A stretch of 64,000 nucleotides of DNA from Microbacterium esteraromaticum (GCF_900163815.1 NZ_FUKO01000022.1:1-64000), one strand, 5' to 3'. Positions 1 to 7,369 are shown, numbered from the stretch's first letter. Notes: generated by a model not told the origin, from the letters alone. Numbers and translations are program-made.

Positions 1-1
1 G

Positions 2-175
2 AAGATCGAGGTGTCAGCCGGCAATCTGTCACTGACGCTGCCGGAGGGCGCGTACGACCTGCGCCGAGACGTTTCTGCGGGGTCGTTGAACAGCAGTCTT
101 CGCGAAGATCCCAGCAGCGGCAACCGCGTCACCGCGCGAGTCACTGCCGGCAACGTCACCCTAGACCAGGACTGA
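2..175 (+). CDS. C-terminal end of a DUF4097-like (putative adhesin/bactofilin-like) protein, partial
   Basis: An open frame enters from the left edge and stops at 173-175. The 57 visible residues alternate glycine/serine turns with short hydrophobic strands (SAGNLSLTLPEG, TARVTAGNVTLDQD), the repeating beta-strand pattern of the DUF4097 beta-helix-like family. Only the last few strands are present, so the function cannot be judged. It lies upstream of tRNA-Ile and belongs to the chromosomal backbone, not to the integrated element. Family assignment is by pattern only. Confidence 0.5.
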   Translation, partial: KIEVSAGNLSLTLPEGAYDLRRDVSAGSLNSSLREDPSSGNRVTARVTAGNVTLDQD

Positions 176-274
176 TCCGGGGCGCGTCACCCACCGGGTG
201 CGCGTACCCGGCGAAAGGCCGCTCGCTCGATTAGTCATTTGCCCGCTGAATCCGGTAAAGTCTTGGAGGTTGAC

Positions 275-348
275 GGGGCTATAGCTCAGGTGGTTAGAGC
301 GCTTCACTGATAATGAAGAGGTCCCAGGTTCAAGTCCTGGTAGCCCCA
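275..348 (+). tRNA. tRNA-Ile (anticodon GAT)
   Basis: A complete cloverleaf can be drawn. The acceptor stem GGGGCTA pairs with TAGCCCC, the D-arm is AGCTCAGGTGGTTAGAGC, the anticodon loop contains GAT between TTCAC/GTGAA-like stems, and the T-loop is TTCAAGTC. The discriminator is A348, and CCA follows at 349-351. This is the attachment gene of the 7-kb element to its right. The 3' half is duplicated at 7491-7533, so the present 3' end comes from the element. Confidence 0.97.
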
Positions 349-349
349 C
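307..349 (+). repeat. attL core: tRNA-Ile 3' half direct repeat
   Basis: A 43-bp stretch running from the anticodon loop to the first C after the discriminator is repeated exactly at 7491-7533. Leftward the match continues with one mismatch (CTTCA here, CTTCG at the far copy). It overlaps the functional tRNA-Ile 3' end, as expected for a tyrosine integrase that uses a tRNA gene as attB. Confidence 0.93.
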
Positions 350-425
350 CAAGAGACACAAGGCCAAGCGGTTCTTCGCTTGGCCTTCGTCACATTCGGC
401 ACTTGCCCGAAAGTTGCCCGAACGC

Positions 426-1448
426 TCATCGACCGACCTTCGCAATCTCGTCTTCATCGTCTTGACCGAGGTAGGTCACGTAGCGGTTCGTCGTGACGAT
501 GCTGGAGTGACCTGCCCACGCTTGCACCTTCTCGACCGAGACCCCGGCAGCGAGCCAAAGACAGATCGCGGTGTGCCGCGCCTGATGGATACTTCGACCG
601 CCCGCCGTCTCCTCCCAGTTGAGCTGGGCCTTGATGCGCCCGGCGTGCATCGGCGGCATGAGCAGGTCATCGGCAGACCTTCCCTCGGTGCGGGACTGCA
701 CCCAATCGCGCAGCTCCATTGCTATCGGAACGTTCCGCGACCGTCCGCTCTTGGTCTCCTTCTCCTCGCGGCCCTCCGAACGGGAGCGCTCGACGCGGAG
801 CCGCATCAGTGTCGGAGTGGTCTCGACGTGACGAACTCTCAGCGCTCGTGCCTCTCCGAAACGCACTCCGGTGAGCGCGAGGAAGTGCATGGTTGCCGCT
901 GCTGCCGGGTTCAGGTTTCGCCAGACTCCCAACTGCCGGTCTAGCTCAGTTCGCGTCCACGGCCTCATCTCGCGCCGACGCTTGCCTGTCTTCGGCGTCC
1001 GGACGCCGACCATCGGGGACGCGGCGATCATGCCTTGGCGAGCAGCCCACGCGAAGAACTCCGACCAGGTGCCGCGTGCTCTCTCGATACTGGACTGCGC
1101 TCGTCCCGCACGCGCGAGTTCGTTGAGCATTGCCTCGACGGTTGCCGGGCGAATCTCGCCGACGGGGAGGGTGCGGAATCGCTCAGGTACCCAGGCGATC
1201 ATGTAGCCGTCGGTGTCATAGGTCGCGGGACTCACGATCCCCTTGCGCTCGGCCAGCCAGTCGCGCATCACGCCGTCGAGCGATCGCTTCCCCGAACGAG
1301 GGTCGTAGCCACCGGCCATGTAAGCGCGCTGCTGGTGGATGTAGTCCAGTGCCTCGCGCTTAGTGTCGAAGGTGCGCGCCTTGCCCCGCTGCCCCCGGTA
1401 CTTCGGATCGGCGAGATAGCGCCCGCTCGGTGTGTTGAACACGCCCAT
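426..1448 (-). CDS. int: Tyrosine-type site-specific integrase of the AICE
   Basis: A 340-residue tyrosine recombinase that should catalyse integration into and excision from tRNA-Ile. The N-terminal ~60 residues form an AP2-like arm-binding region, residues ~60-160 a SAM-like core-binding domain, and ~170-335 the catalytic domain. Catalytic residues are visible: the first Arg in TGVRFGE, His and Arg in HQARHT, His in GHSS and the nucleophile Tyr in NRYVTY. The gene reads towards the tRNA, and its stop lies about 77 bp from the attL core, the usual arrangement. Its ATG at 1448 is one base past the stop of the excisionase, so the two are probably translated as a unit. Confidence 0.95.
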   Translation of the reverse strand: MGVFNTPSGRYLADPKYRGQRGKARTFDTKREALDYIHQQRAYMAGGYDPRSGKRSLDGVMRDWLAERKGIVSPATYDTDGYMIAWVPERFRTLPVGEIRPATVEAMLNELARAGRAQSSIERARGTWSEFFAWAARQGMIAASPMVGVRTPKTGKRRREMRPWTRTELDRQLGVWRNLNPAAAATMHFLALTGVRFGEARALRVRHVETTPTLMRLRVERSRSEGREEKETKSGRSRNVPIAMELRDWVQSRTEGRSADDLLMPPMHAGRIKAQLNWEETAGGRSIHQARHTAICLWLAAGVSVEKVQAWAGHSSIVTTNRYVTYLGQDDEDEIAKVGR

Positions 1449-1449
1449 G

Positions 1450-1665
1450 TCAGGCCACCTTCCCCGCGTCGTTCGTGTTGATGAGACCGATCAGACGATG
1501 GATCGCCGCGCGGGGATACACGCGTTTCGTCGGTGTCAGGTAGATGACGCATTGACCGAGTGCGGTTTCCGCTTGCAGCGCCTGGGCGCGAACCGTAGTC
1601 CGATGTAGCCCGAGCAACTGCCCGACCTCCGTTTCTGTATAGACCTGTCTTGTGATCTCGCTCAT
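1450..1665 (-). CDS. xis: Small HTH excisionase (Xis-like)
   Basis: A 71-residue protein starting MSEITRQVYTETEVGQLLGL. The segment TETEVGQLLGLHRTTVRAQA is a winged-helix/MerR-type DNA-binding helix-turn-helix, as in recombination directionality factors of pSAM2-like elements. The gene ends directly before int and its start overlaps the end of the small gene upstream (ATGA). Position and size argue for excisionase; a simple repressor is the alternative. Confidence 0.8.
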   Translation of the reverse strand: MSEITRQVYTETEVGQLLGLHRTTVRAQALQAETALGQCVIYLTPTKRVYPRAAIHRLIGLINTNDAGKVA

Positions 1666-1829
1666 TGCCGCACTCCTGCCTGGTGCGTGCGCGTTCGCTG
1701 CTCGCGGCGCAGTGCGTATAGGTCTGCAAGCTGGGCGTCGTCCTCGGGGGTCCAGGTGCCGGTCATGGACTTGACGATTCCGGCACGCTCTGCTCGCAGG
1801 ACGACGGCTTCTAACTCGTTGAGGTTCAT
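1662..1829 (-). CDS. Small hypothetical protein between Tra and Xis (55 aa)
   Basis: Reading the minus strand gives ATG at 1829 and TGA at 1662-1664, encoding 55 residues (MNLNELEAVVLRAERAGIVK at the start; WTPEDDAQLADLYALRREQR in the middle). Its start overlaps the stop of the FtsK-like gene and its stop overlaps the start of xis, each as an ATGA. This is strong evidence for a translationally coupled gene. The composition is acidic-helical with a basic tail and no recognised domain. The gene was probably overlooked because it is short. Confidence 0.75.
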   Translation of the reverse strand: MNLNELEAVVLRAERAGIVKSMTGTWTPEDDAQLADLYALRREQRTRTHQAGVRQ

Positions 1830-3187
1830 TTTTTTGCCGCCACTTCCGAAGGCGCCGCATAGGTCTGCGCGATATGTCGAATGACCTCGTCCTCTATCCA
1901 GAACGCGCGGAAGCGAACAAGATCACCGGAGTCGCCGTCGATCACGTAACCCGTGCCAGGTTGACTTTGGGCGATCCGCTCGGCATGCGCGCCTGCCTCG
2001 TAGGCGGAGGTGCCGAGCGCCAATATCGCATCGTCGCGTGTACGGAACCTCAGCGCGACGGTCTGGGAGTAGAGGTCGCGCGTTGCGAGCGATTCTTTCC
2101 GAGGGTCTTGGAGAGCCGCTAGGATCGCGTATCCGGCTGCCCGCCCCTGGGAGAGCATGAGCTTAAGATTGGCGTTCAATTGCTCGGCGCTCTTCCGATC
2201 CGGTGCGCTGTAAGCAAGTGCAGCGGCCTCATCGATCACGAGCAGTTCCAGCGGTTCAGCCGTCGTCGGGATGTGCTTCCGCAGTCCGCTTTCGCGCATG
2301 TAGGCGAGCCGTGTTGTCATGCGGTCCGCAAGGCGAGCAATCATCGCCTGCGCAGCGCCATAGTCATACGCGACCTCTCTGAACAGCTTTCTCCCCGGTT
2401 CGGCCTCGACCCCGCCTTTGAGATCTATGGCGTGAGCTGAGATCAGACCCGTGTGAATATAGGGCGCCATCTGCGCGAGCGTGCTCCACAGAATTGACGA
2501 TTTCCCGCTGCCGGTCGCACCGAGGAGCAGGGTCTGCCGGTTGAACACCTGGAGACGGAAGCTATCGCCGTTCTCCGTTACGCCGATGCAGGCGGGCGCT
2601 GCGGGATCGCTCAGGGGGAACGGGCGGAACGTCACGGGTTCACGGAGCGGATCCTCCGGCGCTTCGGCCAGCCAGGTCACGGTGACTGCGCCAGGGGAGG
2701 GGCGCGACACCGAGACGAACTCGGAGGACATCGAGATTGTCGGTGCGTAGGCGACAGCGCGATTCAGGATCGTGTTGTCCGTTGCAATAGCCGATTGCTG
2801 CTCGACTTCCAGACGAGCGTCCGCGTCGTTTCTGGTGAAATCTACGACAGGTAATCGGTGGGGTCTACGCAGCAAGGCTTCTTCGTCATCGGCTCTCGGG
2901 ATCAGCCCGAGATCGCGTGCGACGAGGTAGCCGCGCACACGTCGCCGCTGCCGAGTTCGGCGTGTGCGTATTCGGATAACGTCAGCCCAGATCGGCAGCC
3001 AATGGCGGAGCGGACGCAGCCAGGTCGCGGAAGCACAAAGCAGCGTAACGATACCGATCGTCCATAGTGATGCCGCGCGATGGTCTGGTGCGGAAATGAC
3101 GGTGACCACCGCGACCAGCAGCCAGGCAAGGGTTGCCGCGGTCGCGGTGAGCGCAACTCCAATGCCGCGAATGACTGTGGCGAACAC
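1826..3187 (-). CDS. tra: FtsK/SpoIIIE-family DNA translocase (Tra protein of the AICE)
   Basis: 453 residues. The N-terminus carries two hydrophobic segments (around 10-32 and 38-55), followed by a basic linker (RIRTRRTRQRRRVRGYL). The RecA-like motor domain has Walker A GATGSGKSSILWS and Walker B LLVIDEAAALAY. In AICEs this single hexameric pump moves double-stranded DNA from donor to recipient mycelium or cell, replacing a type IV secretion system. It is coupled to the genes on either side: four bases overlap the small gene downstream, and three bases separate it from the 108-aa gene upstream. Confidence 0.92.
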   Translation of the reverse strand: MFATVIRGIGVALTATAATLAWLLVAVVTVISAPDHRAASLWTIGIVTLLCASATWLRPLRHWLPIWADVIRIRTRRTRQRRRVRGYLVARDLGLIPRADDEEALLRRPHRLPVVDFTRNDADARLEVEQQSAIATDNTILNRAVAYAPTISMSSEFVSVSRPSPGAVTVTWLAEAPEDPLREPVTFRPFPLSDPAAPACIGVTENGDSFRLQVFNRQTLLLGATGSGKSSILWSTLAQMAPYIHTGLISAHAIDLKGGVEAEPGRKLFREVAYDYGAAQAMIARLADRMTTRLAYMRESGLRKHIPTTAEPLELLVIDEAAALAYSAPDRKSAEQLNANLKLMLSQGRAAGYAILAALQDPRKESLATRDLYSQTVALRFRTRDDAILALGTSAYEAGAHAERIAQSQPGTGYVIDGDSGDLVRFRAFWIEDEVIRHIAQTYAAPSEVAAKK

Positions 3188-3190
3188 GGT

Positions 3191-3517
3191 TCAACCCTCC
3201 AGCTCGATAAGACTGGCGGCGCGAAACCAGAGGCCGGCGTTCGACAGCCCGCCGCCGTCTCGTTTGATCGAGTACTCGTCCACTTCAAGCCGGTCGAATC
3301 CGGCGAACATCGGAGTGAAGTCCGGCTCGGACTTGCTCGGGACGGTCACCTTCACCAGTTTTGGGCGGCTGCCGTCGCTGGGCTGATGGAGCGCGGTCAC
3401 GGTCCATAGAGGCAAGGATGTGTCTCGATCGATCTTCTGCTCGCCGGTCTGTATGTTGACGAGTTTCGGCTCGACCGAGAGGGCGCGTACTTCTTCGTCG
3501 GGGTGGATGCGGAACAT
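3191..3517 (-). CDS. Conserved hypothetical protein upstream of Tra (108 aa)
   Basis: A 108-residue soluble protein (starts MFRIHPDEEVRALSVEPKLV). It is predicted to be mostly beta strand, with a central hydrophobic stretch around LWTVTALHQP and a YSIKRDGGG turn. There is no signal peptide or known catalytic motif. Its stop lies three bases before the Tra start, so it belongs to the transfer operon. Proteins of this size often precede tra in actinobacterial integrative plasmids, but I cannot name the family. Confidence 0.75.
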   Translation of the reverse strand: MFRIHPDEEVRALSVEPKLVNIQTGEQKIDRDTSLPLWTVTALHQPSDGSRPKLVKVTVPSKSEPDFTPMFAGFDRLEVDEYSIKRDGGGLSNAGLWFRAASLIELEG

Positions 3518-3586
3518 GGGTTCTCCTTTGTTTGCGTGTGGTGGTGCGGTCTGGCCTGACCGCTCGGGATCAGGCCAGACCGGTGT

Positions 3587-3769
3587 TCAGATGCCGAGGA
3601 TCCGGTCGAGTTCGACGGAGTCCCAGCCGGGCAGGTGCTCATCGAGGTACGCTCGGCGTTCGGTTCGCAGCGTGCCGTTGCGCAGCTTGCGGCGCTGCTT
3701 GCGCAGGAACTTGGCCTCGCGTGGCATGGGTAGATCGTTCGAGTTTTCAGGGGGGTTGGTGTCGCGCAT
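3587..3769 (-). CDS. Small basic hypothetical protein (60 aa)
   Basis: 60 residues, strongly basic in the middle (FLRKQRRKLRNGTLRTERRA), ending in LDEHLPGWDSVELDRILGI. The segment resembles the helicase-associated HA motif (basic helix, short turn, LPGW), which would fit DNA binding. It is the first gene of the minus-strand transfer/integration block. Its start lies 15 bases from the first TTATCGGAT operator copy, so it is probably regulated there. Confidence 0.65.
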   Translation of the reverse strand: MRDTNPPENSNDLPMPREAKFLRKQRRKLRNGTLRTERRAYLDEHLPGWDSVELDRILGI

Positions 3770-3784
3770 CGAGCCTCCAGTTTG

Positions 3785-3899
3785 TTATCGGATCATCCGG
3801 AAAACCTCCGAACGCTCCGACTGTAGCAGAGTTATCGGACTATCCAAAGAACTGTTCCGCGGCACGATTGGCGCCGGGGTTATCGGGATGATCCGATAA
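3785..3899. promoter_or_regulatory. Triple palindromic operator (TTATCGG..CCGATAA) between divergent AICE genes
   Basis: Three related copies occur at 3785-3803, 3832-3849 and 3880-3899, about 47-48 bp apart. The third, TTATCGGGATGATCCGATAA, is a near-perfect palindrome; the first two keep the left half and degrade in the right. They fill the intergenic region between the 60-aa gene (minus) and the 132-aa HTH gene (plus, ATG 3909). This is the pattern expected of a KorA/Pra-type autoregulator controlling transfer. Which protein binds is inference. Confidence 0.7.
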
Positions 3900-3908
3900 G
3901 GTGGCGGC

Positions 3909-4307
3909 ATGGCAAGACCCCGCAAGCAGCCCGAGTACGACGACAGCCGTACCTATCCGGCACGCGACGCAGGGAGCGCGAATGAACTGGAGCCTTATCT
4001 CGACAAGGTCCAGCGGACGCTTGACGGCGTGAACAAGGTCTTCGAGGACTCAGAAGCGACCAAGCATGACCGCATTGTCGCCTTGCTGCGCGCGGCACGA
4101 CTTGGGCGGGCGCAGATGGACGACCTCGCGCACCTGGCCGCAGAATTCGCCATGCGAGCCGAAGGTCTCACCATGAAGGAAGCCGCCGCTGATCTCGGAG
4201 TGAACCCCGACACCACCTATCGCTGGTGGCACAAGCCGCTATCGACAGACGCTATGGCCCCGGAGTGGGACGACGACGACGGAGTTCGACCGAGCGAGTC
4301 AACTTAG
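3909..4307 (+). CDS. HTH-containing regulator of the AICE (132 aa)
   Basis: 132 residues. The first ~45 are polar and partly disordered (RPRKQPEYDDSRTYP). An amphipathic helical region follows, then a clear helix-turn-helix at residues ~95-118 (LTMKEAAADLGVNPDTTYRW) and an acidic tail. The gene starts 9 bases after the third operator copy, so autoregulation is likely. It converges on the XRE gene with a 4-base overlap of the two stops. It is the likely switch for the minus-strand transfer block; no named family was recognised. Confidence 0.75.
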   Translation: MARPRKQPEYDDSRTYPARDAGSANELEPYLDKVQRTLDGVNKVFEDSEATKHDRIVALLRAARLGRAQMDDLAHLAAEFAMRAEGLTMKEAAADLGVNPDTTYRWWHKPLSTDAMAPEWDDDDGVRPSEST

Positions 4308-4588
4308 CCGGACCAGGCTGCGACCTCTGGTGCGTCCTCCGGGACGATATCGTGCAAAGAGACGCCGAGCACCTGACAGAGGGCGATAAGCGTGAACAGC
4401 GTTGGGTTCGCCGCGACGTCGGGGCGAGTGAGCCCCTTCTCCAGCTGCGCATATGTCGAGCGCGTGATGCCCGCGCGTGCCGCGAGTTGTTCCTGACTGA
4501 TGCCCGCTTCGATGCGGGTGGCGTGGAGCCGCACGCCGATCTGCTGGGCATAGGACGCCCATGCAGGTGGGACGGCGAGACGGGTCAC
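4304..4588 (-). CDS. XRE-family (Cro/CI-type) transcriptional regulator
   Basis: 94 residues from a GTG start. The HTH_3 domain spans ~20-80, with the recognition part ISQEQLAARAGITRSTYAQLEKG and the typical tail LIALCQVLGVSLHDIV. The first 20 residues are extra. It is divergent from the lipoprotein gene at 4720. The inverted repeats at 4660-4692 between them are plausible binding sites. It probably controls the lipoprotein and itself. Confidence 0.85.
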   Translation of the reverse strand: MTRLAVPPAWASYAQQIGVRLHATRIEAGISQEQLAARAGITRSTYAQLEKGLTRPDVAANPTLFTLIALCQVLGVSLHDIVPEDAPEVAAWSG

Positions 4589-4659
4589 CTATCCAGCCTC
4601 TGGAAGGTGTGTCCGCGACGTGTATGTTAGAGCATGCAGCTTTTGAGACAGTCGTGGCT

Positions 4660-4692
4660 GGGTGACGGAGATTGTCACCCTCAGTGGTGACA
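4660..4692. promoter_or_regulatory. Two overlapping inverted repeats (candidate operator)
   Basis: GGGTGAC (4660-4666) pairs with GTCACCC (4674-4680). TGTCACC (4673-4679), overlapping that right arm, pairs with GGTGACA (4686-4692). The shared central arm means two dimers could bind only alternately or cooperatively. The site lies between the divergent XRE gene and the lipoprotein GTG at 4720. Confidence 0.6.
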
Positions 4693-4719
4693 TACACAAG
4701 ATCATTCAGGGGGCAAGGC

Positions 4720-5433
4720 GTGAAGAGCGCGAGGATTATCACCGTAGGTTTCCTTCTTGGCACGCTGACGTTCTCGCTTGCCGCGTGTGGTGATGACGTG
4801 GTGATCGGTCAAGACGCGCTTGTTTCCGACGGTCAGAGCGCGACGAGTGGCGAACGTAGCATCACGGAGAACGGTTTCGTCGACGGCGACGCGTGGGTGA
4901 ACATCGGCGATGCGCCAGAGGTTCTCGAGGTCTGGCAGGAAGCGCTTGGCGTCGACTGCGGAGACCTGGAGCTTGCAGAGTGCAAGTTGACTTACGAAGC
5001 GAACTATCTTGCCAACATCGCGCAGGGCGATGAGGAGACGAAGGCGCGCATGCTCGCCGCGCTGACTGCGACACGGGAGTACCTGGGTGACTCCGATGTC
5101 TCCGGTTACAGCGGGGACTACACCGACGTGATCGGTTCCGCGCTCGGCGTGGAAGACTACCTTTCCTACCTCTCGGGACCAGTCGAGTACAACAACGAAA
5201 TTCAGGGCGAAACGTACTTTGTGAATGAAATGGTCGATAACAGCGTTCAGTACTTGTTCTTCGGGGACGAGCGCAACAACGAACTCGATCCGAAGCTCTC
5301 CGGCGGCGTCTACCCCTCATACAAGTTCACGTACGTTACCGTGCACGGAAAAACGCGGCCCGTCACGCTCTACACGAACAACGGGGTTCCGTGCGATTTC
5401 AACCTCTGTGCGGACAAGGACCAGACCAACTGA
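4720..5433 (+). CDS. Secreted lipoprotein, AICE cargo
   Basis: The GTG at 4720 is chosen because AGGGGGC lies just upstream and the translation then opens with a type II signal peptide: basic VKSARI, hydrophobic TVGFLLGTLTFSL, lipobox LAAC. The mature part (~210 residues) is acidic and rich in Tyr/Asn, with four cysteines (DCGDLELAEC and CDFNLC) that could form two disulfides. No catalytic motif is recognised. It is the only surface protein of the element. Entry exclusion or a host-fitness trait are possible roles, both inference. Confidence 0.8.
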   Translation: MKSARIITVGFLLGTLTFSLAACGDDVVIGQDALVSDGQSATSGERSITENGFVDGDAWVNIGDAPEVLEVWQEALGVDCGDLELAECKLTYEANYLANIAQGDEETKARMLAALTATREYLGDSDVSGYSGDYTDVIGSALGVEDYLSYLSGPVEYNNEIQGETYFVNEMVDNSVQYLFFGDERNNELDPKLSGGVYPSYKFTYVTVHGKTRPVTLYTNNGVPCDFNLCADKDQTN

Positions 5434-5514
5434 TCGGCGAACGCGGCGAATCAACGTGGGCGACGGGTTGGATATGCCGAAGAGACCGTAAGGCCTACTC
5501 GATCTCAGCGTTCT

Positions 5515-5653
5515 CTACGACTCGGACGTGATGAATTCTCGGAGCTTTTCGCGGACGGATTCGCGCACAGTGCTGTTGTTGAGTTGATCCACGACGTGCA
5601 GCTCGAAGGCAGCGATGCGGTCAGCGGGAGTTGAAGCAGAGTAGGCACGACCG
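5515..5653 (-). pseudogene. 3' remnant of an unidentified gene, probably the partner of the Dcm fragment
   Basis: The minus-strand frame ends at 5515 with a plausible helical C-terminus (FELHVVDQLNNSTVRESVRE, then a short tail FITSES). The frame continues beyond ~5653 only as an antisense reading of the methyltransferase fragment, so its natural 5' part is missing. It diverges from the truncated Dcm. Two divergent genes both lacking their 5' ends suggests one internal deletion. It may be the restriction endonuclease, but no motif proves that. Confidence 0.4.
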
Positions 5654-5911
5654 ATGAGCAAGCCTGCGTTGTCTGCGGTCCCGGCTGAGGCGCGACTGCG
5701 GAGGATCACTGTCGAGGAAGCCGCTGCGATCCAGACATTCCCGAACGATGTGCCGTGGCAAGGCGCGCAGTCGGCTCGATTCAGGCAGATTGGTAACGCG
5801 GTTCCTCCGAAGCTTGCGTACGAGGTTGCGGCAACTGTCGCGAACACGCTCCTCGCAGACACTGCCGCGCTGGCCGAGACGGAGAACGAGCGGGAACTTG
5901 TGCTCGCCTGA
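5654..5911 (+). pseudogene. C-terminal fragment of a DNA (cytosine-5)-methyltransferase
   Basis: The 85-residue frame contains the conserved end of Dcm-type enzymes: LRRITVEEAAAIQTFPNDV (motif IX region) and FRQIGNAVPPKLAYEVA (motif X). The SAM-binding motif I, the PCQ catalytic motif IV and ENV motif VI are all absent, so the fragment cannot methylate DNA. The ATG used by the frame is probably fortuitous. It is a remnant of a restriction-modification system on the AICE. Confidence 0.8.
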
Positions 5912-5972
5912 TCGACGAGTTCAGTCAGTCGGCTTCCCGGGGAGCGTCCGAAAACGCTTCACAGGAATAAAG

Positions 5973-6052
5973 GCGGCCGCTTACGCGGCCGCTCGGGGTA
6001 CTGGGGCGGCGCGGCGTGCGGCCTCCGGCCGGTCCACGCCGCCCCAGTACCC
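5973..6052. repeat. Nested palindromes downstream of rep (candidate origin or transfer site, or terminator)
   Basis: There are two hairpins in a row. GCGGCCGC at 5973-5980 and 5985-5992 closes a 4-base loop. Then a 15-bp perfect stem, GGGTACTGGGGCGGC at 5996-6010 and its complement at 6038-6052, encloses a 27-base loop that itself contains CGGCC/GGCCG. The region lies between the Dcm fragment (ends 5911) and the rep stop (6209). Double-strand origins, cis-acting transfer loci and strong terminators all look like this; sequence alone does not choose. Confidence 0.6.
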
Positions 6053-6208
6053 GGTCGCACGGTTGCAGAGCATATTCCAGGATGCGAACCGACACTTCTC
6101 ACTCGTGACGGGGCTGCCGCAGGCCGCACGCGGCCCTTGCCTTTGACTCTGGATACGCCGAAGAGGGCCGACAGTATCTCTCCGCCGACCCGTTCGCCCA
6201 TCGCTCCC

Positions 6209-7369
6209 CTACGGTGCGCGCGCGTACTGCTGTGCCTCCCATGTCCTCCGCGCACGACGCGCACCGTGCCGTTCGAGCCAGATCCTCAGCCATTTGGAAA
6301 GCTTGATGTCCCCGGCACTCACACCGCCGACGTCGTCCGGACGGTTCGCCGCCATCCACGCCCTGCGCTCTTCCCGCAGCCGCTTGCGAGTGAGATGCGA
6401 CAGCGACCACCCTTCACGGTTCTCCGATGGGCGCGAAACGGTAACGACGTGCCCGCCATAGCCTAAGTTGTCATGAGCGCGTCGGTCGCACTGTCCGGGG
6501 CCGCTCTCGGGACAGTCCGGGCACCGAACCGTTTGTCTTGCAGCAGCGCGAAGACGGTACAGGAATGCGATGCGCTCGGGCGCGCATCTTTCGGCATTCG
6601 ACGATCCCGGGATGACGTCCTTCAACGAGTATCCGAGAGCCTTGCCCACGTAGGACACGATGCGAGCCGCAGCGCGTGACAAATCGGGAGTCACGCCTTC
6701 CGTGTCTGACGGGCCTGCCTGAATCTCGCGATCCTGGACACCGTGCTTGCCCCACTGGACGAGTTCGCCCGTCACTGGATGAGTTGCAGCAGCCGAGCGA
6801 GCGGCAATCCCCATCGTCTCGGCGTCAACTTTTGACCATGCGGGTACGCGCACGACGACATGGAGATGCAGCGCCATCCGAGCCTGCACTTCCCGAACGG
6901 CGAAGTACTCCGCATCTGCGCAGCGCCGACGCATCGCCACCACGGAGGACCGCCACAAACGCCCGAGTGCGCCATGCCACCGCACCTGGCCCTCATATTC
7001 GTAGTCGTCGAGATCGATCGGCATACCTCGCAGCTCGACTTCGTCCGGGGTGTGCGTCACCCCACATCGGCACGGGCGCCGGGTCTCATCCCAGGGCTTC
7101 GGCACGCGATGTACCCTCCCGAACGACGGCGCGGAGAGGGTGATGAAAAGGTATCGATACCCGGTGACCGGTTGCCCGTCTGTGTCATAGATGCCCGATC
7201 GCGCGATCCGCTCCCAATCGCCGCGGTAGAGACCCGCGCACGAGGGGCACACTGCCGCCCGTCGAGACTGGCAACGCACGAACTGACCAGGCTCAACCTC
7301 GTAGAGATGAGTGCAGATGTGCGCTCGGAGCGCGTCGCGGACGTCTTCCTTGAAGTCCGGGTCAGTCAT
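6209..7369 (-). CDS. repSA: RepSA-like rolling-circle replication initiator
   Basis: 386 residues from the ATG at 7369; an in-frame GTG lies 75 bases further upstream. HLHVVVRVP is the HUH metal-binding motif of rolling-circle initiators. Upstream of it are CX2C-type cysteine pairs (RAAVCPSCAGLYRGDWERI) typical of the RepSA/RepRCR family of actinobacterial plasmids. Tyrosines in RIVSYVGKALGYS are candidates for the nicking residue. The gene sits at the attR end and reads inward. It should drive replication of the excised circle. Confidence 0.88.
   Translation of the reverse strand: MTDPDFKEDVRDALRAHICTHLYEVEPGQFVRCQSRRAAVCPSCAGLYRGDWERIARSGIYDTDGQPVTGYRYLFITLSAPSFGRVHRVPKPWDETRRPCRCGVTHTPDEVELRGMPIDLDDYEYEGQVRWHGALGRLWRSSVVAMRRRCADAEYFAVREVQARMALHLHVVVRVPAWSKVDAETMGIAARSAAATHPVTGELVQWGKHGVQDREIQAGPSDTEGVTPDLSRAAARIVSYVGKALGYSLKDVIPGSSNAERCAPERIAFLYRLRAAARQTVRCPDCPESGPGQCDRRAHDNLGYGGHVVTVSRPSENREGWSLSHLTRKRLREERRAWMAANRPDDVGGVSAGDIKLSKWLRIWLERHGARRARRTWEAQQYARAP

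Noticed and set aside
4226-4630. 134-codon plus-strand frame overlapping the XRE gene
   Set aside because: Reads across the convergent ends of two well-supported genes and lacks a ribosome-binding site or domain.
5515-5862. Intact 115-aa gene on the minus strand
   Set aside because: The upstream two-thirds is the antisense of conserved Dcm motifs IX and X, so only the 3' part up to about 5653 can be genuine; treated as a remnant.
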